Part shown: one piece after another, positions 1 to 6,933 of the stretch | How the letters are laid out: every line of letters starts with the position of its first letter | How positions within the stretch are numbered: the first letter of the stretch is position 1 | NCBI GenBank assembly: GCA_946479055.1 | Contig: CAMLEX010000235.1 | Span: forward strand, 1 to 7,394 | From: an uncultured Bacteroidota bacterium | Lineage (GTDB): Bacteria; Bacteroidota; Bacteroidia; Chitinophagales; Chitinophagaceae | DNA: 7,394 nt | Direction: 5' to 3' | Notes under the pieces: model-generated | The model's input: only the letters and a program-made list of their open reading frames with translations | The model's database searches: none | Told to the model about the DNA's origin: nothing | Position numbers and translations under genes: made by a program

Positions 1-2
1 TA

Positions 3-1205
3 AGGGCAAGCTGGGGTTCTAACGGTAATGATGGAATTTCTGCTTTTAATTACCTGTCTTTAATTTCCTTATCAAATGCCCGATACAATTTTGGGAATGA
101 TAATACTACATTAACCCAGGGTTCATATCCCTCAACAATTGGTGTTGAAAGTACTAAATGGGAAGATTCCCGTCAAACCAATATCGGTATTGATGCAAGA
201 TTCTTAAATAATAGATTAGAACTGAACCTTGATTTGTACAACAAAACCACAAAAGACTGGTTAATTGCAGCGCCTTTATTAGCAACTGCCGGTGTAAATA
301 GAAATCCATATATCAATGGTGGAGATGTTACCAATAAAGGAATAGAACTTCAATTATCATATAATGGAAGCGTTGGGAAAGATTTTACCTATAATGTTTC
401 CGGTTCTTATGCCTATAATAAAAATGTAGTGAATAATATCCCAACTGCTGATGGAATTATTCATGGTAGTACAAACAGTTTATTTGTGAATGGTCCTGAA
501 TTTTTCCGTGCTGCTGCAGGAAACCCTATTGGTTATTTCTGGGGTTATAAAACCGCAGGAATTTTTCAGAATGAAGCAGAGGTTCAATCATATACAAGTA
601 AAGGAAAAATACTTCAACCATCTGCACAGCCGGGCGATATAAAATATGTGGATTTAAATGAAGATGGCCAGATTAACGCCAATGATAAAACAAATATCGG
701 TGATCCTAATCCGCATCATGTTTTTGGTTTTAGATTTTCAGGAAATTACAAAAATTTCGATCTTTCTGTTACAACCAATGGCGTAGCAGGTAATAAAATT
801 GTTCAGTCTTATCGTGGCCCCGGCCAATGGGCTAACTGGACCTCTGATATCCTCAGCCGTTGGCATGGTGAGGGAACTTCTAATACAATGCCTCGTTTAA
901 CTCAAAATACTTCGAACTGGGTAGAATTTTCAGATCTCTATATTCATGATGGAAGCTATTTAAGAGTTTCAAATATTACACTCGGATACGATTTTGCAAA
1001 AGTTATAAGATGGAAAAATTTAAGCCAGTTTCGCTTATATGCAGCCGTTCAAAACCTGGTTACGTTTACAAAATACAGCGGTATGGATCCTGAAGTTGGT
1101 GCGTCTTCTTATGATGCCAGTGGGGCTTATTTTGGACAAGGTGTTGATAATGGATTTTATCCACGCCCCAGGGTTTATATGATGGGTGTAAATATTATTT
1201 TCTAA
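3..1205 (+). CDS. SusC/RagA-type TonB-dependent outer-membrane transporter, C-terminal part (5' end outside window)
   Basis: The reading frame is open from base 3 to the TAA at 1203-1205, giving about 400 residues of a protein that normally has about 1000; the signal peptide, carboxypeptidase-like domain and plug lie upstream of the window. The fragment begins RASWGSNGNDG, typical of the SusC barrel. It continues with the GYFWGYKTAGIF segment, a 'QPGDIKYVDLNEDG' stretch with an acidic D-x-N-x-D-G loop (codons near 651-689), and IGDPNPHHVFGF. It ends in ...VNIIF, with the terminal Phe usual for outer-membrane beta-barrels. By family knowledge, SusC proteins import oligosaccharides through the outer membrane using TonB energy, with SusD as a lid. 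The SusD gene follows after 12 nt, so the two are surely co-transcribed. An internal TTG at 234 is not the start, because homology runs upstream of it without a stop. Substrate cannot be read from this part. Confidence 0.96.
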   Translation, partial: RASWGSNGNDGISAFNYLSLISLSNARYNFGNDNTTLTQGSYPSTIGVESTKWEDSRQTNIGIDARFLNNRLELNLDLYNKTTKDWLIAAPLLATAGVNRNPYINGGDVTNKGIELQLSYNGSVGKDFTYNVSGSYAYNKNVVNNIPTADGIIHGSTNSLFVNGPEFFRAAAGNPIGYFWGYKTAGIFQNEAEVQSYTSKGKILQPSAQPGDIKYVDLNEDGQINANDKTNIGDPNPHHVFGFRFSGNYKNFDLSVTTNGVAGNKIVQSYRGPGQWANWTSDILSRWHGEGTSNTMPRLTQNTSNWVEFSDLYIHDGSYLRVSNITLGYDFAKVIRWKNLSQFRLYAAVQNLVTFTKYSGMDPEVGASSYDASGAYFGQGVDNGFYPRPRVYMMGVNIIF

Positions 1206-1217
1206 TTGAAAAAAAAC

Positions 1218-2810
1218 ATGATCATGAAAAGATATAGAATTATCATAATTGCACTTATTGCAATAATATCATTTAGTTCGTGCAAAAAATTTCTTAAAAG
1301 CGAATTAACTGATGCCGTACAGACCACTGTTACATATTATAAAACACCTTCTGATGCATTTACTGCCCTGGTAGGATGTTACAATGGATTGAATTTAATT
1401 TATAATAGTGGTTCAATCCCTGCTGAATTGGAAGTTTTTTCTGATAACAGTTTCGGAGGCACAGGGACTTTTGACGGGTATGGATGGCAAATGATAGATG
1501 AATTTGATAAATCAGTTTCTCCTTCGGATGCGTCCTTCCATAGTTCGCTTTGGAAGCAGTATTATCAGTCCATTTACCGCTGTAATGTGTTGCTTCAAAA
1601 TATTGATAATGTTGTATGGGGCGACAGTATTGCGTTGAAGAAAAAATATACTGCAGAAGCTAAATTTATTCGTGCTTACTGTTATTTAGATATGGTTCGG
1701 TTATGGGAAAAAGTTCCTTTGGTCATAACACCAACCAGTGACAATGTGGAGCAAGCCGATCCGAAATTAACTTATGAGCAAATTATGAGTGATTTACGTT
1801 ATGCTTCCGATAGTCTTCCTTCAAATCCTTACACAAGTGTGCCAAGCGGAAGAATCACTAAATGGGCTGCTGAAGCTTTATTAGCACGTGCCTATCTGTT
1901 CTATTCAGGCTATTATGGTGCAGCTACCATTGGAAATGAAACAGCTACTACTGCTTTGGCTGCTGTAGAAGACGTGATTGCCAATAGCGGACATGCATTG
2001 GTGAGCGATTTTAATACTTTGTGGCCCGCACCTTCAATAGCTAAAAATGTTACTTATGCAGGTGAAAATAATCGGGAGGTGGTATTTGCAATTAAATATT
2101 CTTCAACAGACAATTGGTCTGGAGATGCTACCGGTAATAGATGGATGGTAATGGAAGGAATACGTTCACAAAGCATTTATCCTTACCAGGCTGGATGGGG
2201 TGGATGTACTGTTGATCCTAAACTTTGGAGTGCTTTTGCTGCCACTGATACACGCCGTTTTGCCTCAATCCTTTCTGTAGCTGACGAAAACCTTGCCTAC
2301 AATAAATCCAGCGATTGTCGTGAATACACAGGATATTTTCTGAAAAAACACGCAATGCTATGTGATCAGAACGGAAACTCCGTTGTTTCTAATTTTCAAA
2401 CTGGTCAGTATCAGGATTATTTCGCCATTCGCTATTCAGATGTTTTGCTGATGGCTGCAGAATTGGGAAGCCCCAATGCTGTTAGTTATTACAATCAGGT
2501 ACACCACAGGGCAGATACTTCAGCTACTCCTGCTGCTTCTGTATCTAAAGCAGATATTTTAGCAGAACGCCGGTTGGAATTTGTGGGTGAAGGTATCCGT
2601 TATTGGGATGTATTGCGTCAGGGTATTGATGTAGCAGCCTCTACTATTGCAGCTAATACAACTGTTTCAATTATCAACGATGGTACTGCTAATCCGCCTT
2701 CAGCTGCAAAATTACAGGCAAATATTACAGCGACCCGCGGGTTACAGCAAATACCTAACGATCAAATTACTTTATCATCAGGTGTCTTGAAACAAAATGC
2801 CGGTTGGTAA
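1218..2810 (+). CDS. SusD/RagB-family glycan-binding outer-membrane lipoprotein
   Basis: A 530-residue protein, normal for SusD. I start it at ATG 1218; ATG 1224, two codons later, is equally plausible, and an in-frame TTG at 1206 is less likely. An A-rich tract (1209-1216) stands in place of a Shine-Dalgarno. The signal peptide has a basic n-region, an Ile/Ala-rich core and the lipobox SFSSC with lipidated Cys22, followed by KKF. Helical TPR-like signatures are AEAKFIRAYCYLDMVRLW (about residues 146-163) and GRITKWAAEALLARAYLF (about 211-228). The C-terminal family motif ERRLEFVGEGIRYWDVLRQG is at about 450-469, and the end 'QQIPNDQI...LKQNAGW' is the usual SusD tail. The protein should sit on the cell surface, bind the glycan and cap the SusC barrel encoded just upstream. 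The bound sugar cannot be predicted from sequence. No damage or truncation is seen. Confidence 0.97.
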   Translation: MIMKRYRIIIIALIAIISFSSCKKFLKSELTDAVQTTVTYYKTPSDAFTALVGCYNGLNLIYNSGSIPAELEVFSDNSFGGTGTFDGYGWQMIDEFDKSVSPSDASFHSSLWKQYYQSIYRCNVLLQNIDNVVWGDSIALKKKYTAEAKFIRAYCYLDMVRLWEKVPLVITPTSDNVEQADPKLTYEQIMSDLRYASDSLPSNPYTSVPSGRITKWAAEALLARAYLFYSGYYGAATIGNETATTALAAVEDVIANSGHALVSDFNTLWPAPSIAKNVTYAGENNREVVFAIKYSSTDNWSGDATGNRWMVMEGIRSQSIYPYQAGWGGCTVDPKLWSAFAATDTRRFASILSVADENLAYNKSSDCREYTGYFLKKHAMLCDQNGNSVVSNFQTGQYQDYFAIRYSDVLLMAAELGSPNAVSYYNQVHHRADTSATPAASVSKADILAERRLEFVGEGIRYWDVLRQGIDVAASTIAANTTVSIINDGTANPPSAAKLQANITATRGLQQIPNDQITLSSGVLKQNAGW

Positions 2811-2841
2811 TAAATATATCATCAGTTAAAAACATTAAGAA

Positions 2842-3666
2842 ATGAAAAATAATTTTAAAATATTAGTTGCAATCTTAGGAGCAGCACTGCTGTATTCTTC
2901 TTGCAGGCCTGATAAATTTGAATTGGGTGCATTAGCCAACAAAACTGATTTGAAGTTCACCATAGTGCCTTCGTCGGCAAATCCTAATGATATTGTTTTA
3001 ACAAGTTTAACACCGGGTCTTACTCCATTGTGGGTTACTCCTTATGGACAATCCATAAAGTTAAAAGATACTACCAATGTTCCTTTCCCCGGAACTTACA
3101 AATTTGTGTATGGTGTGGAAAGTGCAGGTGGTCTTGTTCTGGCTGATACAACTGTTGTAACTATAACTACTATTGATCAAAAGACCGTAAGTGACCCAAT
3201 GTGGATTAAACTCACCGGTGGGTTAGGACATTCGAAAACATGGGTTTTGGATTTGGATGCAAACGCTGTAAGTAAATATTTTGCGGGACCATTTTACTTT
3301 GGTGGTACAGGATGGGAATGGGCCCCGGCATTTAAAGATATAGGTTGGTCTGGAGTTTCAGCAGGCGATTACGGTACCATGACTTTTGATTTGATTGGTA
3401 ATGCAAATTTTAGTTCCAATAATAAAATGTTTCCTGACCTGTCGGGAACAGGTAAATTCATGTTGTACCCGGCTACCAATGAGTTGGCAACTATTGATGC
3501 CCAGGTTTTACATGACAAAGCACAAGGAGGTAACGTTGCCAACTGGAATGCAAGAATGACAGTCAAAACACTCACTGACAGTACAATGCAACTTATCGCT
3601 AAAAAAGATGCTAATAATTGGCTCATCTACAACTATACAACTCTGGAGTATTACAATACACATTAG
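2842..3666 (+). CDS. SusE-position surface lipoprotein with PKD-like domain, probable glycan-binding protein
   Basis: A 274-residue lipoprotein starting at ATG 2842, 31 nt after the SusD stop and so probably in the same operon. The signal peptide ends in the lipobox LYSSC with Cys21. Residues about 35-110 look like a PKD/Ig-type beta-sandwich: alternating strands, 'PGTYKFVYGVESAGG' and a closing 'DTTVVTITT'. From about residue 118 a second beta-rich domain begins at WIKLTGG and KTWVLDLD. It is rich in exposed-type aromatics (W134, W158, W160, W169) and ends 'MQLIAKKDANNWLIYNY'. I do not recognise a named family for this half with certainty; similar lipoproteins occur next to SusCD pairs. Position, lipidation and aromatics point to a surface glycan-binding role like SusE/SusF. 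This is inference: no catalytic motif is visible, but an uncharacterised lectin or even an enzyme cannot be excluded. Confidence 0.85.
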   Translation: MKNNFKILVAILGAALLYSSCRPDKFELGALANKTDLKFTIVPSSANPNDIVLTSLTPGLTPLWVTPYGQSIKLKDTTNVPFPGTYKFVYGVESAGGLVLADTTVVTITTIDQKTVSDPMWIKLTGGLGHSKTWVLDLDANAVSKYFAGPFYFGGTGWEWAPAFKDIGWSGVSAGDYGTMTFDLIGNANFSSNNKMFPDLSGTGKFMLYPATNELATIDAQVLHDKAQGGNVANWNARMTVKTLTDSTMQLIAKKDANNWLIYNYTTLEYYNTH

Positions 3667-3681
3667 AGCTATTTAAGTAAT

Positions 3682-3733
3682 CTACACTGTTGTCATAACT
3701 CGAGTTATGACAACAGTGTAGCATCATGTTTTT
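3682..3733 (+). terminator. Perfect 40-nt palindrome with short T-run, probable terminator of the SusCD-E operon
   Basis: Bases 3682-3721 are an exact inverted repeat with no spacer. The left arm is CTACACTGTTGTCATAACTC and the right arm is its exact reverse complement, centred on CTCGAG between 3701 and 3702. As RNA it can form an 18-bp stem closed by a UCGA loop. It lies 15 nt after the stop codon of the SusE-position gene and is followed, after seven bases, by TTTTT (3729-3733). The place and fold fit an intrinsic terminator or a 3'-end-stabilising hairpin. The T-run is offset and short and the stem is not GC-rich, so termination may be partial. A perfect dyad with no loop could also be a DNA operator or cruciform site. 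Confidence 0.6.
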
Positions 3734-3876
3734 GATCTTAGGTTAGCGTCTCACTACACCTTTCATCAGAATCAAGTCATTCTGTTGTAATAATGATTAA
3801 AAGGTACCGGGTTTTAAAATACTATTAAAACTGCGTTTAAAAAATGAATCGAAGTCTCATATAGCAGCAATCGAAC

Positions 3877-3924
3877 GACCTGCGAATGATCTATGAAAAT
3901 TGCATCATCTCGCAGGTCTTCTTT
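3877..3924 (+). promoter_or_regulatory. Long hairpin with T-rich tail in the leader of the first GH5 gene (terminator or attenuator)
   Basis: GACCTGCGA at 3877-3885 pairs exactly with TCGCAGGTC at 3910-3918. The stem extends inward by ATGAT (3886-3890) against ATCAT (3904-3908), with C3909 bulged, leaving a loop of about 13 nt. The right arm runs straight into TTCTTT (3919-3924), so the shape is that of an intrinsic terminator, though the T-tract is interrupted. It ends 34 nt before the ATG at 3953, which leaves little room for a separate promoter downstream. Transcription of the GH5 gene therefore probably passes through this element. An attenuator, a protective 5' stem, or the end of a short leader RNA are all possible; no experimental basis is available. 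Confidence 0.5.
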
Positions 3925-3952
3925 ACAATGAAAAACACTATTGAATAGATTT

Positions 3953-5380
3953 ATGAAGATCCAACGACGATATAAATTTCTAAGCTTCCTTATTGTTATT
4001 TTATTTTTTGTCTCCTGTAAAAAAAAGGATACTGCTGTAGTTCCAGCACAACTCTCCGTATCCTCTTCTGCAGAATTATTTACTGCAGATGGAGGTGTAT
4101 CAGAAGTCACTGTCTCCAGTAATACAAAATGGAGTATCAGTAATGCTGCATTATGGTGTACAGCCACCGCATCTGCAACAGAAGGAAACGGAAAGGTTTC
4201 TTTGACTGTTCAATCTAATCCCTTGAATACTGAGCGTTCCGCCATTATCTCTGTAAGCGCCGGAAGCATTTCAAAAGAAATAAAAATCCGGCAACTGGGT
4301 AAGGCAAATGGCGATAGTATTCCTGCCGATGCAACGGGCATGAGCAGTAATGCAGTACAGTTAGCTGACAAAATAAAACTAGGATTTAATATAGGAAATA
4401 CGCTTGAAGCTATTGGTGGTGAAACAAACTGGGGTAATCCTAAAATTACCAAAGCATTTGTTGATTTTGTTAAACAAAGTGGATTTAACGCCATACGAAT
4501 ACCTTGCTCGTTTGATCAATACTCAAATGCATCAGCTCAAATAAAAACGGAGTGGCTTAACCGTGTTAAGGAAGTGGTGCAGTATTGTATTGATGATAGT
4601 CTGTATGTTATCCTCAATATTCATTGGGACGGTGGCTGGCTTGAAAACAATTGCACACCAGCCAAACAAGAGGCAGTTAACACTAAGCAAAAAGAGTTTT
4701 GGAAACAAATCGCCACTCACCTGCGTGGTTTTGATGAACACTTGCTTTTTGCAAGCGCCAATGAACCCAACGCATCCGAAGCAACACAAATGAGTGTGCT
4801 GCTTTCCTATCATCAAACATTTATTAATGCCGTCCGATCAACGGGAGGTCGAAACAGTTATCGTGTACTGATCGTTCAGGGACCGAATACAGATATTGAA
4901 ACAACAAACAGGTTGATGAATACACTTCCTGTGGATGCTATGGCCAATCGCATGATGGTTGAGATTCATTACTACACACCATGGAATTTTTGCGGGATGA
5001 CAAAAGACGAATCATGGGGTAAGATGTTCCACTATTGGGGGCAGGGGTATCACTCTACGACCGATCCTTCACACAATGCTACCTGGGGTGAAGAAAGCGA
5101 CGTGGATAAATTTATGGGTATGATGAAGACAAAGTTTGTAGATAAAGCAATACCGGTAGTGTTGGGTGAATACGGGCCTATGCGGCGAACTGACCTTACT
5201 GGCGATTCACTGACGCTACACCTTGCTTCGAGAGCGTATTATCTGAAGTATGTTACAAAGCAGGCAAAAGCAAATGGCATTCTTCCATTCTTGTGGGATA
5301 CAGGAGGGCTTTTGAGCAGGCAAAATAATATGGTATTGGATCAACAGTCCTTAGATGCATTGATAGAAGGCGCACAATAA
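3953..5380 (+). CDS. BACON-domain GH5 endo-glucanase-type lipoprotein
   Basis: A 475-residue secreted glycoside hydrolase. ATG 3953 is chosen over an in-frame TTG at 3941 because it gives a clean signal peptide (MKIQRRYKF, hydrophobic core, lipobox FFVSC with Cys22, then KKKD). Residues about 33-116 form a BACON module: ADGGVSEVTVSSNTKWSIS, a W-C at 68-69, and closing strand EIKIRQLG. The GH5 (beta/alpha)8 domain spans about 130-475. It has NIGNTLEAIGGETNWGNP, R182, NIHWDGGW (H224), acid/base E271 in ANEP, H339/Y341 in EIHYYTPW, nucleophile E406 in LGEYG and W448. All expected catalytic residues are present. NIGNTL...WGNP resembles subfamily GH5_4, but I do not assign a subfamily. The likely action is endo-cleavage of a beta-1,4-glucan or xyloglucan at the cell surface; BACON is generally thought to space or anchor the enzyme rather than bind sugar. 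A close paralogue follows 85 nt downstream. Confidence 0.93.
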   Translation: MKIQRRYKFLSFLIVILFFVSCKKKDTAVVPAQLSVSSSAELFTADGGVSEVTVSSNTKWSISNAALWCTATASATEGNGKVSLTVQSNPLNTERSAIISVSAGSISKEIKIRQLGKANGDSIPADATGMSSNAVQLADKIKLGFNIGNTLEAIGGETNWGNPKITKAFVDFVKQSGFNAIRIPCSFDQYSNASAQIKTEWLNRVKEVVQYCIDDSLYVILNIHWDGGWLENNCTPAKQEAVNTKQKEFWKQIATHLRGFDEHLLFASANEPNASEATQMSVLLSYHQTFINAVRSTGGRNSYRVLIVQGPNTDIETTNRLMNTLPVDAMANRMMVEIHYYTPWNFCGMTKDESWGKMFHYWGQGYHSTTDPSHNATWGEESDVDKFMGMMKTKFVDKAIPVVLGEYGPMRRTDLTGDSLTLHLASRAYYLKYVTKQAKANGILPFLWDTGGLLSRQNNMVLDQQSLDALIEGAQ

Positions 5381-5465
5381 ATAGGTAACGATATATTGAA
5401 TTAAAAATCCTGACTGTAAAAAGTTTTTTGTATTTGAAAACAATAATCAATCTAAAATTAAGCCA

Positions 5466-6698
5466 ATGAAACACACTCAACTAACGATGTTGTTACTTGC
5501 CATGGTAACATTCACAGTTCTTTCTTGTAAAAAAGAAAAACAAAATCTATCGGATGCCAGCACTGGATCAGAACAAACAAGCAGTGCAATTGTTGCAAGA
5601 GGAGGGAAACCCACTTATCCCAGTTATAACACTTCCCCGCTACCTCCTAATTCTAGCGGTATGCCCAGTAATGCACTTCAACTTCATGCAAATCTCGGGA
5701 TGGGTGTTAACATCGGAAATACCCTTGAAGCTATCGGTGGAGAAACAAACTGGGGCAATCCCAAAATTACGCAAGCGTTCGTTAACACTCTTAAACAAAA
5801 AGGATTCAAGTCTGTAAGGCTTCCTGTTTCATGGGATCAGTATGCCGATCAAAGAACAGCTGCGATCCAGGCAGCGTGGCTTGACCGCGTGAAAGAGGTG
5901 GTGCAGTACTGTGTTAATGCCGATATGTATGTTCTTCTCAATATCCATTGGGATGGGGGATGGCTGGACGCCCATGTCAATTCACGGGATCAGGCTTCAG
6001 TAAATGCAAAGCAAAAAGCGTTTTGGGAGCAGATTGCGACAAAGATGCGTGACTTCGATGAACATGTGATGTTTGCCGGCACCAATGAACCACCTACGGA
6101 AGATGCAGCTCAGATGAGCATCTTGCTTTCCTATCATCAAACCTTTATTAATGCAGTGCGATCCACCGGTGGCAGAAATGCCTATAGGGTGTTGGTTGTT
6201 CAAGCTCCTTACACTGATATTGATAGGGCCGATGCTCTTATGAACACCCTTCCCACTGATCCTACTCCTAACCGCATGATGCTTGAAGTACATTACTATT
6301 CGCCTTACAATTTCTGCCTTATGAATGAAGATGCATCCTGGGGTAATATGTTTTATTATTGGGGAGCAAATAATCATTCTACTGTAGAGCCTGCACATAA
6401 TGCCAACTGGGGTGAAGAGCCTTATGTTCTTGAGGAGTTTTCAAAAGTGAAAACAAAATTTTTCAATAACGGAATTCCGCTTATTCTGGGTGAATATGGC
6501 GCCTGGAGGCGCTCAACGCCTTTGGATATGGAAAAACATCAGGCATCAGTAGATTATTGGGCATTCTATGTCACTCAGCAGGCAATAGCTCACGGGCTCC
6601 GACCATTCTGGTGGGATACCGGGGGTCTCATAAACAGAAGCACCAATACTGTACAGGATCAACGGACAATCAGTGCATTGATGCAGGGGGCACAATAG
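5466..6698 (+). CDS. GH5 endo-glucanase-type lipoprotein without BACON, paralogue of the upstream enzyme
   Basis: A 410-residue protein from ATG 5466. The signal peptide ends in the lipobox TVLSC with Cys21, followed by KKEK. Instead of BACON it has a linker of about 44 residues rich in Ser, Thr, Pro and Asn (about 22-65, including PTYPSYNTSPLPPNSSG). The GH5 domain covers about 66-410: NIGNTLEAIGGETNWGNP, R118, NIHWDGGW (H161), acid/base E208 in TNEP, H276/Y278 in EVHYYSPY, nucleophile E343 in LGEYG and W383. It therefore appears fully active. By eye its catalytic domain is roughly 60-65% identical to that of the upstream GH5, up to the shared GAQ C-terminus, which points to tandem duplication. 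The 85-nt spacer (5381-5465) shows no hairpin or convincing promoter, so the pair is probably one transcript. The intrinsic terminator at 6818 ends it. Substrate is inferred as for its neighbour, perhaps with a different product or chain-length preference. Confidence 0.93.
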   Translation: MKHTQLTMLLLAMVTFTVLSCKKEKQNLSDASTGSEQTSSAIVARGGKPTYPSYNTSPLPPNSSGMPSNALQLHANLGMGVNIGNTLEAIGGETNWGNPKITQAFVNTLKQKGFKSVRLPVSWDQYADQRTAAIQAAWLDRVKEVVQYCVNADMYVLLNIHWDGGWLDAHVNSRDQASVNAKQKAFWEQIATKMRDFDEHVMFAGTNEPPTEDAAQMSILLSYHQTFINAVRSTGGRNAYRVLVVQAPYTDIDRADALMNTLPTDPTPNRMMLEVHYYSPYNFCLMNEDASWGNMFYYWGANNHSTVEPAHNANWGEEPYVLEEFSKVKTKFFNNGIPLILGEYGAWRRSTPLDMEKHQASVDYWAFYVTQQAIAHGLRPFWWDTGGLINRSTNTVQDQRTISALMQGAQ

Positions 6699-6817
6699 TA
6701 ATTGGAATAATGCAGAAGAAAACAGGTGAAAAGTTGATTTAATAGGACGAATGAAAAGTCTCTAGTTGACATAGCAAGCAGTCTAATTAATACGCACAGT
6801 ATTATTAGCAATCGTTC

Positions 6818-6849
6818 ACGGGCCTATTTCTATAGTGCCCGTCTTTTTT
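6818..6849 (+). terminator. Intrinsic (rho-independent) terminator after the GH5 pair
   Basis: ACGGGC (6818-6823) pairs with GCCCGT (6837-6842). The stem extends inward by CTAT (6824-6827) with ATAG (6832-6835), leaving a TTCT loop and one bulged T at 6836. After a single C the stem is followed by six Ts (6844-6849), and another T-run follows at about 6854-6860. This GC-rich stem plus T-tract is a textbook intrinsic terminator. It lies 119 nt after the second GH5 stop codon, so that mRNA carries a 3' UTR in which I see no gene. It implies that the fucosidase gene downstream has its own promoter or depends on read-through. Confidence 0.87.
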
Positions 6850-6933
6850 AAAATTTTTTTATCTCGCAGAATATTAATTTCTGAAGAAGCTTTAAAGATG
6901 CAACCGTAATTTTAAATAATTGAAATAACGTCA
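6850..6933 (+). promoter_or_regulatory. Presumed promoter region of the GH29 gene (no clear consensus)
   Basis: This 84-nt, very AT-rich stretch lies between the terminator and the GH29 start codon and should hold that gene's promoter if termination is efficient. TAATTTTA at 6907-6914 matches seven of eight bases of the Bacteroidota -7 element TAnnTTTG, with A replacing the final G. No TTTG is found at the expected -33 distance, and the resulting 5' UTR would be very short. No Shine-Dalgarno is seen; the start is preceded by AT-rich sequence, as is common in the phylum. The promoter call is weak. Confidence 0.25.

Noticed and set aside
3369..3626. Open frame on the - strand inside the SusE-position gene
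   Set aside because: Its protein has no family features and it lies wholly within a well-supported lipoprotein gene with a clear signal peptide; treated as a frame shadow.
3730..3770. Possible promoter after the palindrome (TTTG at 3731-3734)
   Set aside because: No TAnnTTTG follows at the right spacing; the nearest candidate around 3755-3765 matches too weakly to report.
3814..4167. Open frame on the - strand across the intergenic gap and the start of the BACON-GH5 gene
   Set aside because: It overlaps the signal peptide and BACON coding region, shows no recognisable domain and crosses the leader hairpin. Low-complexity chance ORF.
5381..5465. Possible promoter between the two GH5 genes (TTTTTTG at about 5424-5430)
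   Set aside because: A TTTG is present, but at the expected distance the only candidate -7 box (TAAAATTA, 5453-5460) matches poorly and would sit almost on the start codon.
5997..6398. 133-codon open frame on the - strand inside the second GH5 gene
   Set aside because: A similar antisense frame occurs at the matching place in the first GH5 (4532-4816), as expected from paralogous sense sequence, not from an independent gene.
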